Positions 1-8,916 of a stretch of DNA of 64,000 bases are shown piece by piece. The notes below the pieces were generated by a model. It was not told the DNA's origin and made no database searches. It was given only the letters and a program-made list of their open reading frames with translations. Both the position numbers and the translations under genes were made by a program. Origin of the DNA: RHKX01 sp046330285 (lineage in GTDB: Bacteria; Actinomycetota; Thermoleophilia; Solirubrobacterales; 70-9); contig JAXLSX010000003.1 in the NCBI GenBank assembly GCA_046330285.1, positions 62,001 to 126,000 on the forward strand, in the 5' to 3' direction. Positions within the stretch are counted from its first letter, which is position 1. Every line of letters starts with the position of its first letter.

Positions 1-3000
1 GACCGCGCGGAGCGCGATCCAGCCCTTCGACTTCGCCGGGACCGCGAACTTCTGCTGCGAGCCCGCCGCCTTCGGGTTCGGCGCTCCGGCCAGGGGCTTG
101 GCCGCCGCGAACGAACCCTCGTCGATCGCCTGCTTCGCCGTGGCCATCTCGTAATGGTCGACGGTGCCGCAGAGCAGGTCGTCGCCGGGCGCGCCGAAGG
201 TGATCTTCCCCTTCTTCGCCTTGATCGAGGTCGGCGCTCCGGGAAGCACCGCGTCGCGCGAGTAGTCGCCGGAGTTCGCGTTGTCGTGGTGGAAGCGCGG
301 CGAGGAGGACGGCGAGCAGGCGGGCGCGTCGGTCGCGTAGGCGTGGATGTAGCCGGAGCGGGTGACGCCGACGACGACCTTGCCGGCCCCGTCGTTGGTG
401 TCGACGGTCCCGAAGCTGCCGATCAGCGGCGTCGCCACGGTCCAGTCGGTGGTCAGCTTCGGCCAGCCGCTCGCCGGAGTGCCGGCAGGACCGTAGGCGG
501 CGAGGTCCTGGCTCGAGCTTCCGGTCAGGACCTCCTCCCCGTCGCTGCCGTCGATGTCGGCGATCGCGGGTCCGGTCAGGAGCTGGAGGTCGTCGACGGT
601 CGCCGGGAAGCCGGTGCGGAACTGGCCCGTCGCCGGATCCCAGACGCCGAGCACGTCCTGGCCGCTCTGGTAATCGACGACCTGGAGGTCGAGCGCCTTC
701 ATCAGCCCGATCGCCCCCATCGCGAGGGCCGGGGCGTCGGCGCTCGAGCCGGCCGCCGCGCCGAACGCCGGGTTCCCGAGAGCCGGGATCAGCGGGCTGT
801 CGGTGGCGTGCGCGCCTCCGCCGAAATCGGCCGAGAGCGCATTCGCGTTGCCGGACGTGGTCCCGTAACAGGACGTGCCGTCGCCGTTGACGACGTAGGC
901 GGGGCCGGCTGCGGTCGCGGAGCCGACCTTCATGCCGCTGCCGCCGCTGGGGCAGCTGACCGGGCCGATGACGGGCGGGCCGGCGATGCCCTCGCCGACG
1001 ATCGGCAGCGTCTCGGTCAGGAGCATTCCGCTGGCGAATGGCCAGCCCGGCATCAACGCGTCGGTCGGCAGCGGATCGGAGTCGGTGCCCCCGCCGGCCT
1101 TCAGCGCGTAGAGGCGGGAGTTCCCCGGATCGACGAGGCCGGCGCCGATCAGCAGCCCGAGGCCGCCCGGATTGCCGAGGTTGAGGGTCTCGTCGTACTC
1201 CTCGTTGGTGCCGACGACCACCTCGGGGACACCGTCGCCGGTGATGTCGCCGACGGCGGGCGTGTCGATGATCGCGCCCTGCATGAACGAGTCGGCGTCG
1301 CCGGCGAAGGTGACCGCGTGGGTGTCGGGATCGACCGACGCGACCTTCGCCGGGTCGACGACGAGGACCGGATAGCCGGGAGCGTCGGCCGCGCCGCCCG
1401 GCGAGCCGGGGTCGGAGTCGTCCGCCTCCCAGGCGTAGACGTGGCGGTCCATCGACGCCGCGATCACCTCGTCGTGACCGTCGCCGTCGAGGTCGGCGAT
1501 GACCGGCGCGCCGAAGAAGCCGTGCTGAGTCCGGTTCGTCTTGCCGTTGCGGACGTTCTCGAAGGGTTGCAGCGGCTTGCCGGACCAGTCCGGGTTCGAC
1601 TGCTCGGTGAAGGCGCGACTGCCGTCCAGCCCCCAGCCGTAGATCTTCCCCTCGGCGTCGGCCGCATAGATCTCGGGCACGCCATCGTCGTCGGCGTCGC
1701 CGACCGCGACTGCCCCGAGGAACGCGCCGCCGAGGTCGGTGCCGACGCCGTCGGAGTAGGCGGGCGAGCTGCTGTGGGCGGAGACGAAGCCGGGCTCGTC
1801 GCCGCGCACCGGCCAACCGGGCAGCTCCTCGCCGTCGCTGCCGAGCACGTGGACGAAGCCGTCGGAGTCGGCGAAGACGAGCTCGTTGCGGTTGTCGCCG
1901 TCGATGTCGGCGAACGCCGGCGAGGACGCGCCGTCGGCGGTCGGAGTCGCATCGGGCCCGCCGACGTCGCCACCGGGCCGGATCGCCCGCGGGAACGCGT
2001 CGAGCAGGTCAGCGTCGCGATGGAGCCAGGCCGTGCGCTGGTCCTCGCCGGTCCGTGGTGTGCCCGTGGTCGGAGTGACGACGACCTTGAAGGTGAAGGC
2101 GTGCGGCGCGAAGAACGGCCGGCCGTTGCCGGTTGCGGCCGACGCGACCGGGATCGGTCCCGAGAAGTCCGTCGCCGCCGGGAAGCGCTGCCGCAGCGCC
2201 GAGACGTCGATCGTGCCGAGGACGCCGTCATGGGCGCTCGCCGCCCCGGCGCCGCTGTGGACGGTGGAGCCGTCGCACCAGCCGTTCGAGAGCGCCGCGA
2301 AGTCGCCGGGGGGCGTATCGGTCGTCGTCGCGTTGTTCGGGTACTGCCCCGGCGCCACGAGGAGCTGACAGCGATAGGAGTCGCCCCGGGCGAACACGGT
2401 TCCGGAGACGTCGATGGAGGGCCGGGCGGGGTCGATCTCGGCGAACCAGCCGGGCGAGGTGATGTCGGCCTCCGGAGGCAGCTCCGCCGGGCTCGGCGCG
2501 GCCGGGTCGTCGACGACCGCCTTCACCGCCTTGTTCACGTTCGCCCGGCCGTAGCCGTAGAACTGGTCGAAGCCCTTGCGCGCCGGATAGCTGGTCGTCG
2601 ATCCGATCGGCGGCGCTCCGAAGACCGGCCGGTTGGCGTTGACCTGGCTGCGGAGGGCGTCGCCCGGTCCGTAGGGGCTCGTGCAGTCGGGCATCGGCGT
2701 CGGCGAGCACGAGGGCTCGTTGGCGGAGCCGGCGGGCGAGCCCGCGAAGTCGACGTCGTCGGCCTGCGGGACGCCGCCGACGCTGCCCGAGGCCATCAGC
2801 TGTTTGATCTCGTTCGGCGTGATCGGACAGGGGTCGCCGCCGACGAGCCGGCATTTCGACTGATCCGGGTAGGGATCGAGGGCGCCTGCGTCGCGCGCGT
2901 TCAGCGCGGCGCTGTAGATCAGTCCGGCGAAGCCCGACGCCAGCCCGACCGCGTTCGACGAGCACGCGGTGCTCGGGATCGCGACGGTGATCTTGGCGCC

Positions 3001-4164
3001 GAAGTTGGTGCAGCCGTTGAACGCCAGATACGACTTGTTCGGGACGGCGCCGTCACCGTCGGTGACCGAATTGGCGACGATCACGTGCGGCAGGCTCGAG
3101 GGCCAGTTGTTGTGCTGGGCCGCCTCGTCGGCCGCCGACGCCATCACTGTGACGCCGTGGCGGTAGGCGTAGTCCACGGCCTCACGGGCGAGGCTCGAGT
3201 TGTTGAGCGTGCCGAGCGCCTCCTGGACGATCTGGACGTCGTTGTCGGTCGCGTAGGTCACGGCGGCGCCGAAGCGGTTGACGTCGGCGACGAAGCTGTC
3301 GCCGACCCGGAGGTAGACGCCCATGCAGTTCGGGCAGGACCCGACCTCGCCGCCGTTGTTCGCCTCCGCGGTCGAGTCCTTGGCCTCGCCGGTCCCGTGC
3401 CCGTACTGGACGTCGTCGAAGGGATCGTTGTCGTCGTCGAGGAAGTCCCAGCCGACGAGGTCGTCGACGTAGCCGTTGCCGTCGTCGTCGACGCCGTCGC
3501 TGAAGGCGATCAGCAGGTCCTGCGGCTCGAACATGCCGGCCGGGCCGACGCCCTTCGGGGTATCGGCCTGGACGCTGCCGTCGCACGAGTAGTCGCGCAG
3601 GTTGAAGACGCCGTCGCCGTTCAGGTCCCAGTCGCCGGCGTTGTCGTAGGGGCCGGCGCCGCTGCAGTCCTCGCCGGGTTCGTTCGGGGTCGCGAGACCG
3701 TCGTTCTCCGGCTTCGGCGCCTCGCCGGTGCTGATCCGGGTCTTCATCCGCAGGTCGTTCATGTCGCCCGCGTCGTTCCACTGGATCCCCGAGTCGAGGA
3801 TCGCGATGGTCACGTCGGGACGGCCGGTGGTAGTCCGGAACGCGGTCTGGACCGCGGCGTCGGCGTCGACGACGTGGGCGCCGCGGACGCCTCCGAGCTC
3901 GACCGGGTTGGCGTTGTTGGTCGTGTTCGCCGCGTCCGGAGTCGCCGCGAACTTGAACGTGTTGCCGCCGAGATCCGTCGGCACCTGACCGGCGTTCAGG
4001 TAGAGGTCGTCGAAGCCGGCCGGGGACGCGTTGCGGCTGTAGGGGAACTCGGCGCCGGCGTTCGCCGCGAGGGCGCCGGAGAGCGTCAGCGCCGCGGCGA
4101 CGGCGACCAGCGACCGCGACAGCAGGCGGCGGATGGACGGCGCGTTCGATCCTCCCTCTCCCAA
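1..4164 (-). CDS. Secreted S8 (subtilisin-like) protease with FG-GAP/VCBS-type repeats, 3' end beyond the window
   Basis: The frame stays open for 1388 codons and leaves the window at base 1, so the C-terminus is missing. An in-frame stop at 4177-4179 and a TTG at 4162-4164 fix the best start; no ATG or GTG lies nearby. A hydrophobic signal peptide follows at about residues 12-35. The catalytic triad of family S8 is readable: Asp124 (AILDSGI), His256 (YGHGT) and Ser403 (SSNAVGLASG). The usual GTSMA box reads CSSNA, so the serine context is atypical. After about residue 560 come repeated acidic calcium-type motifs such as ADIDGDNRN, GDADDDGVP, ADLDGDGHD and GDITGDGVP, typical of FG-GAP beta-propeller blades. 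It is probably an exported or surface protease. Protease fold is confident; substrate is unknown. Confidence 0.88.
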   Translation of the reverse strand, partial: MGEGGSNAPSIRRLLSRSLVAVAAALTLSGALAANAGAEFPYSRNASPAGFDDLYLNAGQVPTDLGGNTFKFAATPDAANTTNNANPVELGGVRGAHVVDADAAVQTAFRTTTGRPDVTIAILDSGIQWNDAGDMNDLRMKTRISTGEAPKPENDGLATPNEPGEDCSGAGPYDNAGDWDLNGDGVFNLRDYSCDGSVQADTPKGVGPAGMFEPQDLLIAFSDGVDDDGNGYVDDLVGWDFLDDDNDPFDDVQYGHGTGEAKDSTAEANNGGEVGSCPNCMGVYLRVGDSFVADVNRFGAAVTYATDNDVQIVQEALGTLNNSSLAREAVDYAYRHGVTVMASAADEAAQHNNWPSSLPHVIVANSVTDGDGAVPNKSYLAFNGCTNFGAKITVAIPSTACSSNAVGLASGFAGLIYSAALNARDAGALDPYPDQSKCRLVGGDPCPITPNEIKQLMASGSVGGVPQADDVDFAGSPAGSANEPSCSPTPMPDCTSPYGPGDALRSQVNANRPVFGAPPIGSTTSYPARKGFDQFYGYGRANVNKAVKAVVDDPAAPSPAELPPEADITSPGWFAEIDPARPSIDVSGTVFARGDSYRCQLLVAPGQYPNNATTTDTPPGDFAALSNGWCDGSTVHSGAGAASAHDGVLGTIDVSALRQRFPAATDFSGPIPVASAATGNGRPFFAPHAFTFKVVVTPTTGTPRTGEDQRTAWLHRDADLLDAFPRAIRPGGDVGGPDATPTADGASSPAFADIDGDNRNELVFADSDGFVHVLGSDGEELPGWPVRGDEPGFVSAHSSSPAYSDGVGTDLGGAFLGAVAVGDADDDGVPEIYAADAEGKIYGWGLDGSRAFTEQSNPDWSGKPLQPFENVRNGKTNRTQHGFFGAPVIADLDGDGHDEVIAASMDRHVYAWEADDSDPGSPGGAADAPGYPVLVVDPAKVASVDPDTHAVTFAGDADSFMQGAIIDTPAVGDITGDGVPEVVVGTNEEYDETLNLGNPGGLGLLIGAGLVDPGNSRLYALKAGGGTDSDPLPTDALMPGWPFASGMLLTETLPIVGEGIAGPPVIGPVSCPSGGSGMKVGSATAAGPAYVVNGDGTSCYGTTSGNANALSADFGGGAHATDSPLIPALGNPAFGAAAGSSADAPALAMGAIGLMKALDLQVVDYQSGQDVLGVWDPATGQFRTGFPATVDDLQLLTGPAIADIDGSDGEEVLTGSSSQDLAAYGPAGTPASGWPKLTTDWTVATPLIGSFGTVDTNDGAGKVVVGVTRSGYIHAYATDAPACSPSSSPRFHHDNANSGDYSRDAVLPGAPTSIKAKKGKITFGAPGDDLLCGTVDHYEMATAKQAIDEGSFAAAKPLAGAPNPKAAGSQQKFAVPAKSKGWIALRAV

Positions 4165-4219
4165 GGCGGTGGCAGCCTAGCCGAGCCCGGGCGGTGCCGC
4201 GCCGGTTTCGCCCCCGCCG

Positions 4220-5785
4220 CTATTCGCAGTAGTGGATGCCGGGCGGCGGCTGCGGGTCGCGGCGGCGGATCCCCTGACAGCTCCCGAGCCGGCGCATCTT
4301 CCGGGCGAGCTTGATCCGGAGGGCGTCGTTGGCCGAGCCCTCGGCGGCCGGCAGGAGATCGTGGAGCTGGAACGGATCGGCGGCGGTGTCGTACATCTCG
4401 GCCTCGCCCGGCACGCAGCCGGTCGTGTCCTCGACCGAGTAGGAGATGTAGAGCTTCCGCTCCCAGCGGACGCCGCGGAAGTCGCAGCTCGAGCGCTCGA
4501 GCCCGATTCCGCGGGTCTCCGGGAAGCCCTCGACCCCCTCGATCTCGGGCATCATCGAGCGGCCGTCGAGGATCCGGCAGCGGTCGGGCTTGTTGCAGGG
4601 CGTGGCGCCGGCGAGCTCGAGCAGCGTCGGCGCGACGTCGATGTTCGCCACCGGCGCATCGGATTCGGTCACGAGCGGCGCGCCGTCGCGGTAGCGCGTC
4701 GGAACCCGCATCACCAACGGCATGTGGATGTTCTCCTCGTACGGGTACGGCTTCCCCTTGGGGATCCGGTGCTCGCCGAAGAAGTAGCCGTTGTCGGAGG
4801 TGAAGAGGAAGACGGTGTGATTGAGCTCGCCCTGTGCCTTGATCGCGTCGAAGATCTCGCCGATCCCGCGGTCGACGCCGTAGAGCGACTCGAGCGTGCA
4901 GCGGTAGTGCTCGGTGATCTGGGCGATCTCCTCCTCGGTCAGCTTCGGGCGGTCGCGGATGAACGAGGGCATCTCGGTGACGTCGTCCTGGTTGAAGCTG
5001 GGCGGCTCCGGCAGCGGCGTCGAGGCGAAGCGGCCGACGTCCTCGGGCGCCGGCTTCGGCGCCGCCTTGCAACTGTCGTCGCGGCCGGGGCCGGTGTGGG
5101 GCGCGTAGTAGTCGACCTGGAGGTAGAAGGGCTGGTCGTTGGCGGCCAGCCGGCTCGCCCACGACCTCGCGTAGGAATTGGTGACCGTGGTCAGGTGGTC
5201 GGAGTCGTCGGTCCCGAAGTGGCGCAGGTGGCCGTTCTTCGACGCCTTCCAGTTGTAGTACTTGCGCTTCTCGAGCTGCGTGAACCAGAGGTCCCAGCCC
5301 GGCGCGACGGTTCGCGGCGAGTCCTGCTCCTCGTACTTGTTCAGGAACTTGCCGATGTGCGCGGTCTTGTAGCCTGCCTGCTGCAGCCACGAGGCGAGGA
5401 CCTGGCGCTTCTGGCGGAGGTCGGGGTAGAAGTTGCCGAGCACGCCGTTGTTGTGGCCGTACTGGCCGGTCATGAACGCCGCCCGCGAGGGACAACAGAG
5501 CGGCGTGGTGACGACGAAGTCGCTGAACGAGGTTCCCTCGGCGAACATCCGCGAGTAGAGGTTCGGCATCACCTCCGGCGACATCGTCGATCGGGCCTGG
5601 TCGTCGGTGACGATCACGACGATGTTCGGCTGGTTGCCGCCGGCCTTCGGCTTCGCGGCGCCGGCCGGTCCCCCGGCCGCGGCGAGCACGAGCGCCGCCA
5701 GCAGGCAGCCCCCGATGACGATCGCAAGCCGCCGTGCGGCCCCGGATGTCTTCCCTGTGATCACTGGTCCCTGAGACTGCAACAT
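4220..5785 (-). CDS. Type I sulfatase (arylsulfatase-like), exported, 521 aa
   Basis: This is an alkaline-phosphatase-superfamily sulfatase that hydrolyses sulfate esters. The formylglycine motif C-x-P-S-R is present as CCPSR at residues 97-101, so Cys97 is the predicted oxidised cysteine. The metal-binding pair DDQ follows NIVVIVT at residues 61-63, and TSDNG lies further downstream. An N-terminal hydrophobic segment (about residues 18-40) after basic residues indicates export or a membrane anchor. The ATG at 5785 is 66 bases from the divergent cyclophilin gene. The protein closely resembles the sulfatase at 6314-7756, with shared blocks such as VVTTPLCCPSR and PSFIRDRP, so the two are paralogues. 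No formylglycine-generating enzyme is seen in this window. The substrate cannot be deduced. Confidence 0.9.
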   Translation of the reverse strand: MLQSQGPVITGKTSGAARRLAIVIGGCLLAALVLAAAGGPAGAAKPKAGGNQPNIVVIVTDDQARSTMSPEVMPNLYSRMFAEGTSFSDFVVTTPLCCPSRAAFMTGQYGHNNGVLGNFYPDLRQKRQVLASWLQQAGYKTAHIGKFLNKYEEQDSPRTVAPGWDLWFTQLEKRKYYNWKASKNGHLRHFGTDDSDHLTTVTNSYARSWASRLAANDQPFYLQVDYYAPHTGPGRDDSCKAAPKPAPEDVGRFASTPLPEPPSFNQDDVTEMPSFIRDRPKLTEEEIAQITEHYRCTLESLYGVDRGIGEIFDAIKAQGELNHTVFLFTSDNGYFFGEHRIPKGKPYPYEENIHMPLVMRVPTRYRDGAPLVTESDAPVANIDVAPTLLELAGATPCNKPDRCRILDGRSMMPEIEGVEGFPETRGIGLERSSCDFRGVRWERKLYISYSVEDTTGCVPGEAEMYDTAADPFQLHDLLPAAEGSANDALRIKLARKMRRLGSCQGIRRRDPQPPPGIHYCE

Positions 5786-5851
5786 GGCAGAGCGGGAAAA
5801 GTCGCGCGCCGCCAGGCGGACCTTCGCGGACGCTCGTCTAGTGTTGCGGCC

Positions 5852-6307
5852 ATGTCACGCGCAACCATGAACACGAATGCAGGCCCGATCGAGCTCGAGC
5901 TCCACGACGAGGACGCTCCGAAGACGGTCGAGAACTTCCGCAAGCTCGCTTCCGAGGGCTTCTACGACGACCTCTCCTTCCACCGGGTGATCCCCGATTT
6001 CATGATCCAGGGCGGCTGCCCGGAGGGCACCGGCACCGGCGGTCCCGGCTACACGTTCGAGGACGAGTTCAACCAGCACAAGGTCGAGCGCGGCGCGCTC
6101 GCCATGGCCAACGCCGGTCCGAACACCAACGGCTCGCAGTTCTTCATCGTCACCACCGAGGCCGCACCGTGGCTCGACGGCAAGCACACCGTCTTCGGCC
6201 GGGTCGTCTCCGGGATGGAGACGGTCGACGCGATCGAGGGCACCGAGACCGGTCCCGGCGACCGCCCGGTCGAGCCGCAGGTGATCGTCGGCATCGACCT
6301 CGAGTAG
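5852..6307 (+). CDS. Peptidyl-prolyl cis-trans isomerase, cyclophilin type
   Basis: This 151-residue protein is a single-domain bacterial cyclophilin, which speeds cis-trans isomerisation of proline peptide bonds during folding. Diagnostic blocks are TVENFRKLA, FHRVIPDFMIQGG, GPNTNGSQFFI and HTVFGRVV. No signal peptide is present, so a cytoplasmic location is likely. ATG at 5852 is used; a second in-frame ATG at 5867 (MNTNAGPIEL) would remove five residues and cannot be excluded, as neither has a strong Shine-Dalgarno sequence. The gene sits between two sulfatase genes of the opposite strand, and its stop is seven bases from the end of the second one. It resembles PpiB-class proteins. Confidence 0.93.
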   Translation: MSRATMNTNAGPIELELHDEDAPKTVENFRKLASEGFYDDLSFHRVIPDFMIQGGCPEGTGTGGPGYTFEDEFNQHKVERGALAMANAGPNTNGSQFFIVTTEAAPWLDGKHTVFGRVVSGMETVDAIEGTETGPGDRPVEPQVIVGIDLE

Positions 6308-6313
6308 CGGCGC

Positions 6314-7756
6314 TCACTCGCAGTAAGGACGGCCGGGCGTCGGCGGGTCGCGACCCTCGATCCCGGCGCAGATCACCAAGCGGTCACGCTCGGCCGCGAG
6401 AGCGTCACGACGCTCCGCGGCCGGCGAGCCCGCCGTCGCCGGAAGCAGGTCGTCGAGCTGGAAGGGATCGGCGTCGAGGTCGTACATCTCGGCCTCGGTC
6501 GGCCTGCATCCATCGGCGCGCCCGGTCGCGTACTCGACGTAGGTGAAGCCGTTGCGGCGCACGCCGTCGTAGAGGCAGTCCGGGCCTTCGATCGCGATGC
6601 CGCGGTCGGCCGGAAACGCCTCGCCGCGGAATAGCGGCACCAGCGACCGCCCGTCCATCGTCCGGCACCGGCCCCGGGAGATGCAGGGATCCGCGCCCGC
6701 GAGCTCGAGCAACGTCGGCGCGAGGTCGATGTTCGCGACGGGGGCATCGGAGTCGCGCACCACTCCGGGTCCACCGCGGTACCGCTCGGGTACGCGCATC
6801 TCGAGGATCGTGCGCACGTTCTCCTCGTAGGGGAACGGCTTACCCTTGAGAATCCGGTGCTCGCCGTAGAAGTAGCCGTTGTCGGAGGTGAAGAGGAACA
6901 CCGTCCGGTCGAGCTCGCCGGCGGCCTTGACCGCGTTGAAGATCCGGCCGATTCCACGGTCCACTCCGTGCAGGGACTCGAGCGCACAGCGGTAGTGCTT
7001 CGTGATCGAGCGGATCTGGCGGGCTGTCAGCTGCGGACGGTCGCGGATGAAGCTCGGCATCGAGGACACGTCCTCCTGATTGAAGCTCGGCGGCCGCGGC
7101 AGCCCGACGTCGCGGAAACGATGGCTGTCTGCGGGCAGCGGCTTGGCTGCGCCGCTGCAGGTCGCGTCACGCCCCGGGCCGATGTGCGGCGCGTAGTAGT
7201 CGACCTGGGCGTAGAACGGCTTGCGCCCCCGGGCGAGCCGGGACGTCCAGCGCGTCGCGACCCTGGTGGTGACGGCGGTGGCGTTGTCGCGGTCGCGCTC
7301 GCCGAACCGGACGAGCTTGCCGTTCCGCGACGCTTCCCAGTCGTAGTAACGCCGCTTCTCGAGATGGTTGAACCAGAGGTCCCACCCCGGCGCGACCGCG
7401 AGCCGGCTGCCGCCGTCGCCGGGAAAGCCGTTCATGAACTTGCCCACGTGGGCGGTGGCATAGCCCGAGCGGTGCAACCAGACCGGCAGTACCTCGCGCT
7501 TGCGGCGGAGGTCGCCGTACTCGTTCCGGAGCACGCCGTTGTTGTGTCCGTACTGGCCGGTCAGATACGACGACCGCGACGGGCAGCACAGCGGCGTTGT
7601 CACGACGTAGTCGCGGAACCTGGTTCCGTGACTGCCGATCCGGGTTCGCAGGTTCGGCATCACGCCGGTCCGCAGCGTCGAGCGGGCCTGGTCGTCGGTC
7701 GTGATCGTGATGATGTTCGGCCTCGGCGCAGCGGCCGTCGCGGCCGTCGCCGTCAC
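6314..7756 (-). CDS. Type I sulfatase paralogue, N-terminus uncertain
   Basis: This is a second arylsulfatase-like enzyme, 480 residues from the GTG at 7756, with CCPSR at residues 57-61 (Cys57 predicted to become formylglycine), the metal motif TTDDQ, and TSDNG. It is alignable along its length with the sulfatase at 4220-5785. From GTG 7756 the protein lacks the hydrophobic N-terminus of its paralogue. The same frame upstream encodes a good signal-peptide core (VACLIALAATTVCVVAV) but has no ATG, GTG or TTG before an in-frame TGA. A GTG at 7859 lies one base out of frame, separated by a run of five and then six cytosines on the plus strand (7833-7844). The real start may therefore be non-standard or the tract may contain an indel. 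The core function is secure. Confidence 0.85.
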   Translation of the reverse strand: MTATAATAAAPRPNIITITTDDQARSTLRTGVMPNLRTRIGSHGTRFRDYVVTTPLCCPSRSSYLTGQYGHNNGVLRNEYGDLRRKREVLPVWLHRSGYATAHVGKFMNGFPGDGGSRLAVAPGWDLWFNHLEKRRYYDWEASRNGKLVRFGERDRDNATAVTTRVATRWTSRLARGRKPFYAQVDYYAPHIGPGRDATCSGAAKPLPADSHRFRDVGLPRPPSFNQEDVSSMPSFIRDRPQLTARQIRSITKHYRCALESLHGVDRGIGRIFNAVKAAGELDRTVFLFTSDNGYFYGEHRILKGKPFPYEENVRTILEMRVPERYRGGPGVVRDSDAPVANIDLAPTLLELAGADPCISRGRCRTMDGRSLVPLFRGEAFPADRGIAIEGPDCLYDGVRRNGFTYVEYATGRADGCRPTEAEMYDLDADPFQLDDLLPATAGSPAAERRDALAAERDRLVICAGIEGRDPPTPGRPYCE

Positions 7757-7913
7757 CGCGACGACACAGACCGTCGTCGCGGCCAGCGCGATCAGGCACG
7801 CAACGCGCCCGCCCCCATACCTGCTGTTGATTCCCCCGCCCCCCTGATTCGGATTTCACTCCGAGCGGTCCCGCCGACCGCTCACTGAGAAGCCTAGGGA
7901 ACGAGCCTCGTCG

Positions 7914-8900
7914 TCACGCCGATGCAGCCGCCAGCTGGCCGCACGCGGCGTCGATGTCACGCCCTCGCGTCAGGCGGATCGTCGCGGGGACTCCGTGTGA
8001 GATCAGCGTGTCGCGGAACGCGGCGATCGCCTCCGGCGAGGAGCCGGTGAACTCGCCGGGGGTCGGGTTGAACGGGATCAGGTTGACCTTGAAGGCCTCG
8101 TGGGGCTTCAGGACCTCGCTGAGGACGACCGCCTGGTCGGGGTCGTCGTTGACGCCGGCGAGCATCAGGTACTCGATGTAGACGCGGCGGTTGCGGGCCT
8201 CGCGCCAGCGCAGGCATGCCTCGATGACCTCGGCGATCGGGTAGCGGTCGTTGACCGGCATCAGGCCGCTCCGGACGTCACCCTCGGCGGCGTGGAGCGA
8301 CAGCGCGAGCCGGACCCTCGGTCCCTCGGTCACGAGTCGCTCGATGCCGGGGACCCAGCCGACCGTCGAGATCGTCGTGTGCGCGGTCGAGACGCCGATC
8401 GACGGCAGCCGCTCGCAGGCGGCGAGCACGGAGTCGAGGTTCATCAGGGGCTCGCCCATCCCCATGAAGACGACGTGGTTGACCTCGCCGCGGCGGCGGA
8501 AGTGCAGCGCCTGATCGAGGATCTCGGAGGAGGTCAGGTTGCGCCCGAAGGCCATCCGGCCGGTCGCGCAGAAGTTGCAGGTCAGCGGGCATCCGGACTG
8601 ACTCGAGAGGCAGAGCGAGCGGCGGCCGTCGCGGTAGGTCATCAGGACCGCTTCGATCGGGCGGCCGTCGGCGGTCTCGAACAGCGCCTTGCGGGTGCCG
8701 TCGACCGACTTGACCTCGCGGACCGCGTCGAGGGTCGAGATCGGCAGTTCGGCCTCGAGCTCGTCCCGGAGCGACTGCGGCAGGTTCGTCATCTCCGCGT
8801 AGCCGCGGGCGCCTCCCGCCAGCCACTCCCACACCTGTTCGGCGCGGAATCCGGGCTCGCCGCGAGCGGCGAGTATCTCGTCGAGTCGCTTCAGGTCCAC
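7914..8900 (-). CDS. rlmN: 23S rRNA (adenine2503-C2)-methyltransferase, radical SAM
   Basis: RlmN methylates A2503 of 23S rRNA, and in studied bacteria A37 of some tRNAs, using two SAM molecules. The radical-SAM cluster motif is CPLTCNFC with Cys104, Cys108 and Cys111 counted from GTG 8900. Other family blocks are SSQSGCPL, VVFMGMGEPLMN, ALSLHA and KVNLIPFNP. The frame extends upstream to 8957, but GTG 8900 (MDLKRLDEIL) gives 328 residues, fits the family start and avoids overlap with the preceding GNAT gene, which ends at 8917. It is the last gene of a close-packed minus-strand run. Confidence 0.95.
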   Translation of the reverse strand: MDLKRLDEILAARGEPGFRAEQVWEWLAGGARGYAEMTNLPQSLRDELEAELPISTLDAVREVKSVDGTRKALFETADGRPIEAVLMTYRDGRRSLCLSSQSGCPLTCNFCATGRMAFGRNLTSSEILDQALHFRRRGEVNHVVFMGMGEPLMNLDSVLAACERLPSIGVSTAHTTISTVGWVPGIERLVTEGPRVRLALSLHAAEGDVRSGLMPVNDRYPIAEVIEACLRWREARNRRVYIEYLMLAGVNDDPDQAVVLSEVLKPHEAFKVNLIPFNPTPGEFTGSSPEAIAAFRDTLISHGVPATIRLTRGRDIDAACGQLAAASA

Positions 8901-8916
8901 ACGGTGGAGTGTGGCA

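Noticed and set aside
154..4314. Plus-strand open frame of 1386 codons
   Set aside because: It is antisense to the S8 protease, whose frame carries catalytic motifs and FG-GAP repeats. The product is Arg/Val/Gly-rich without domains, as expected of a GC-rich shadow.
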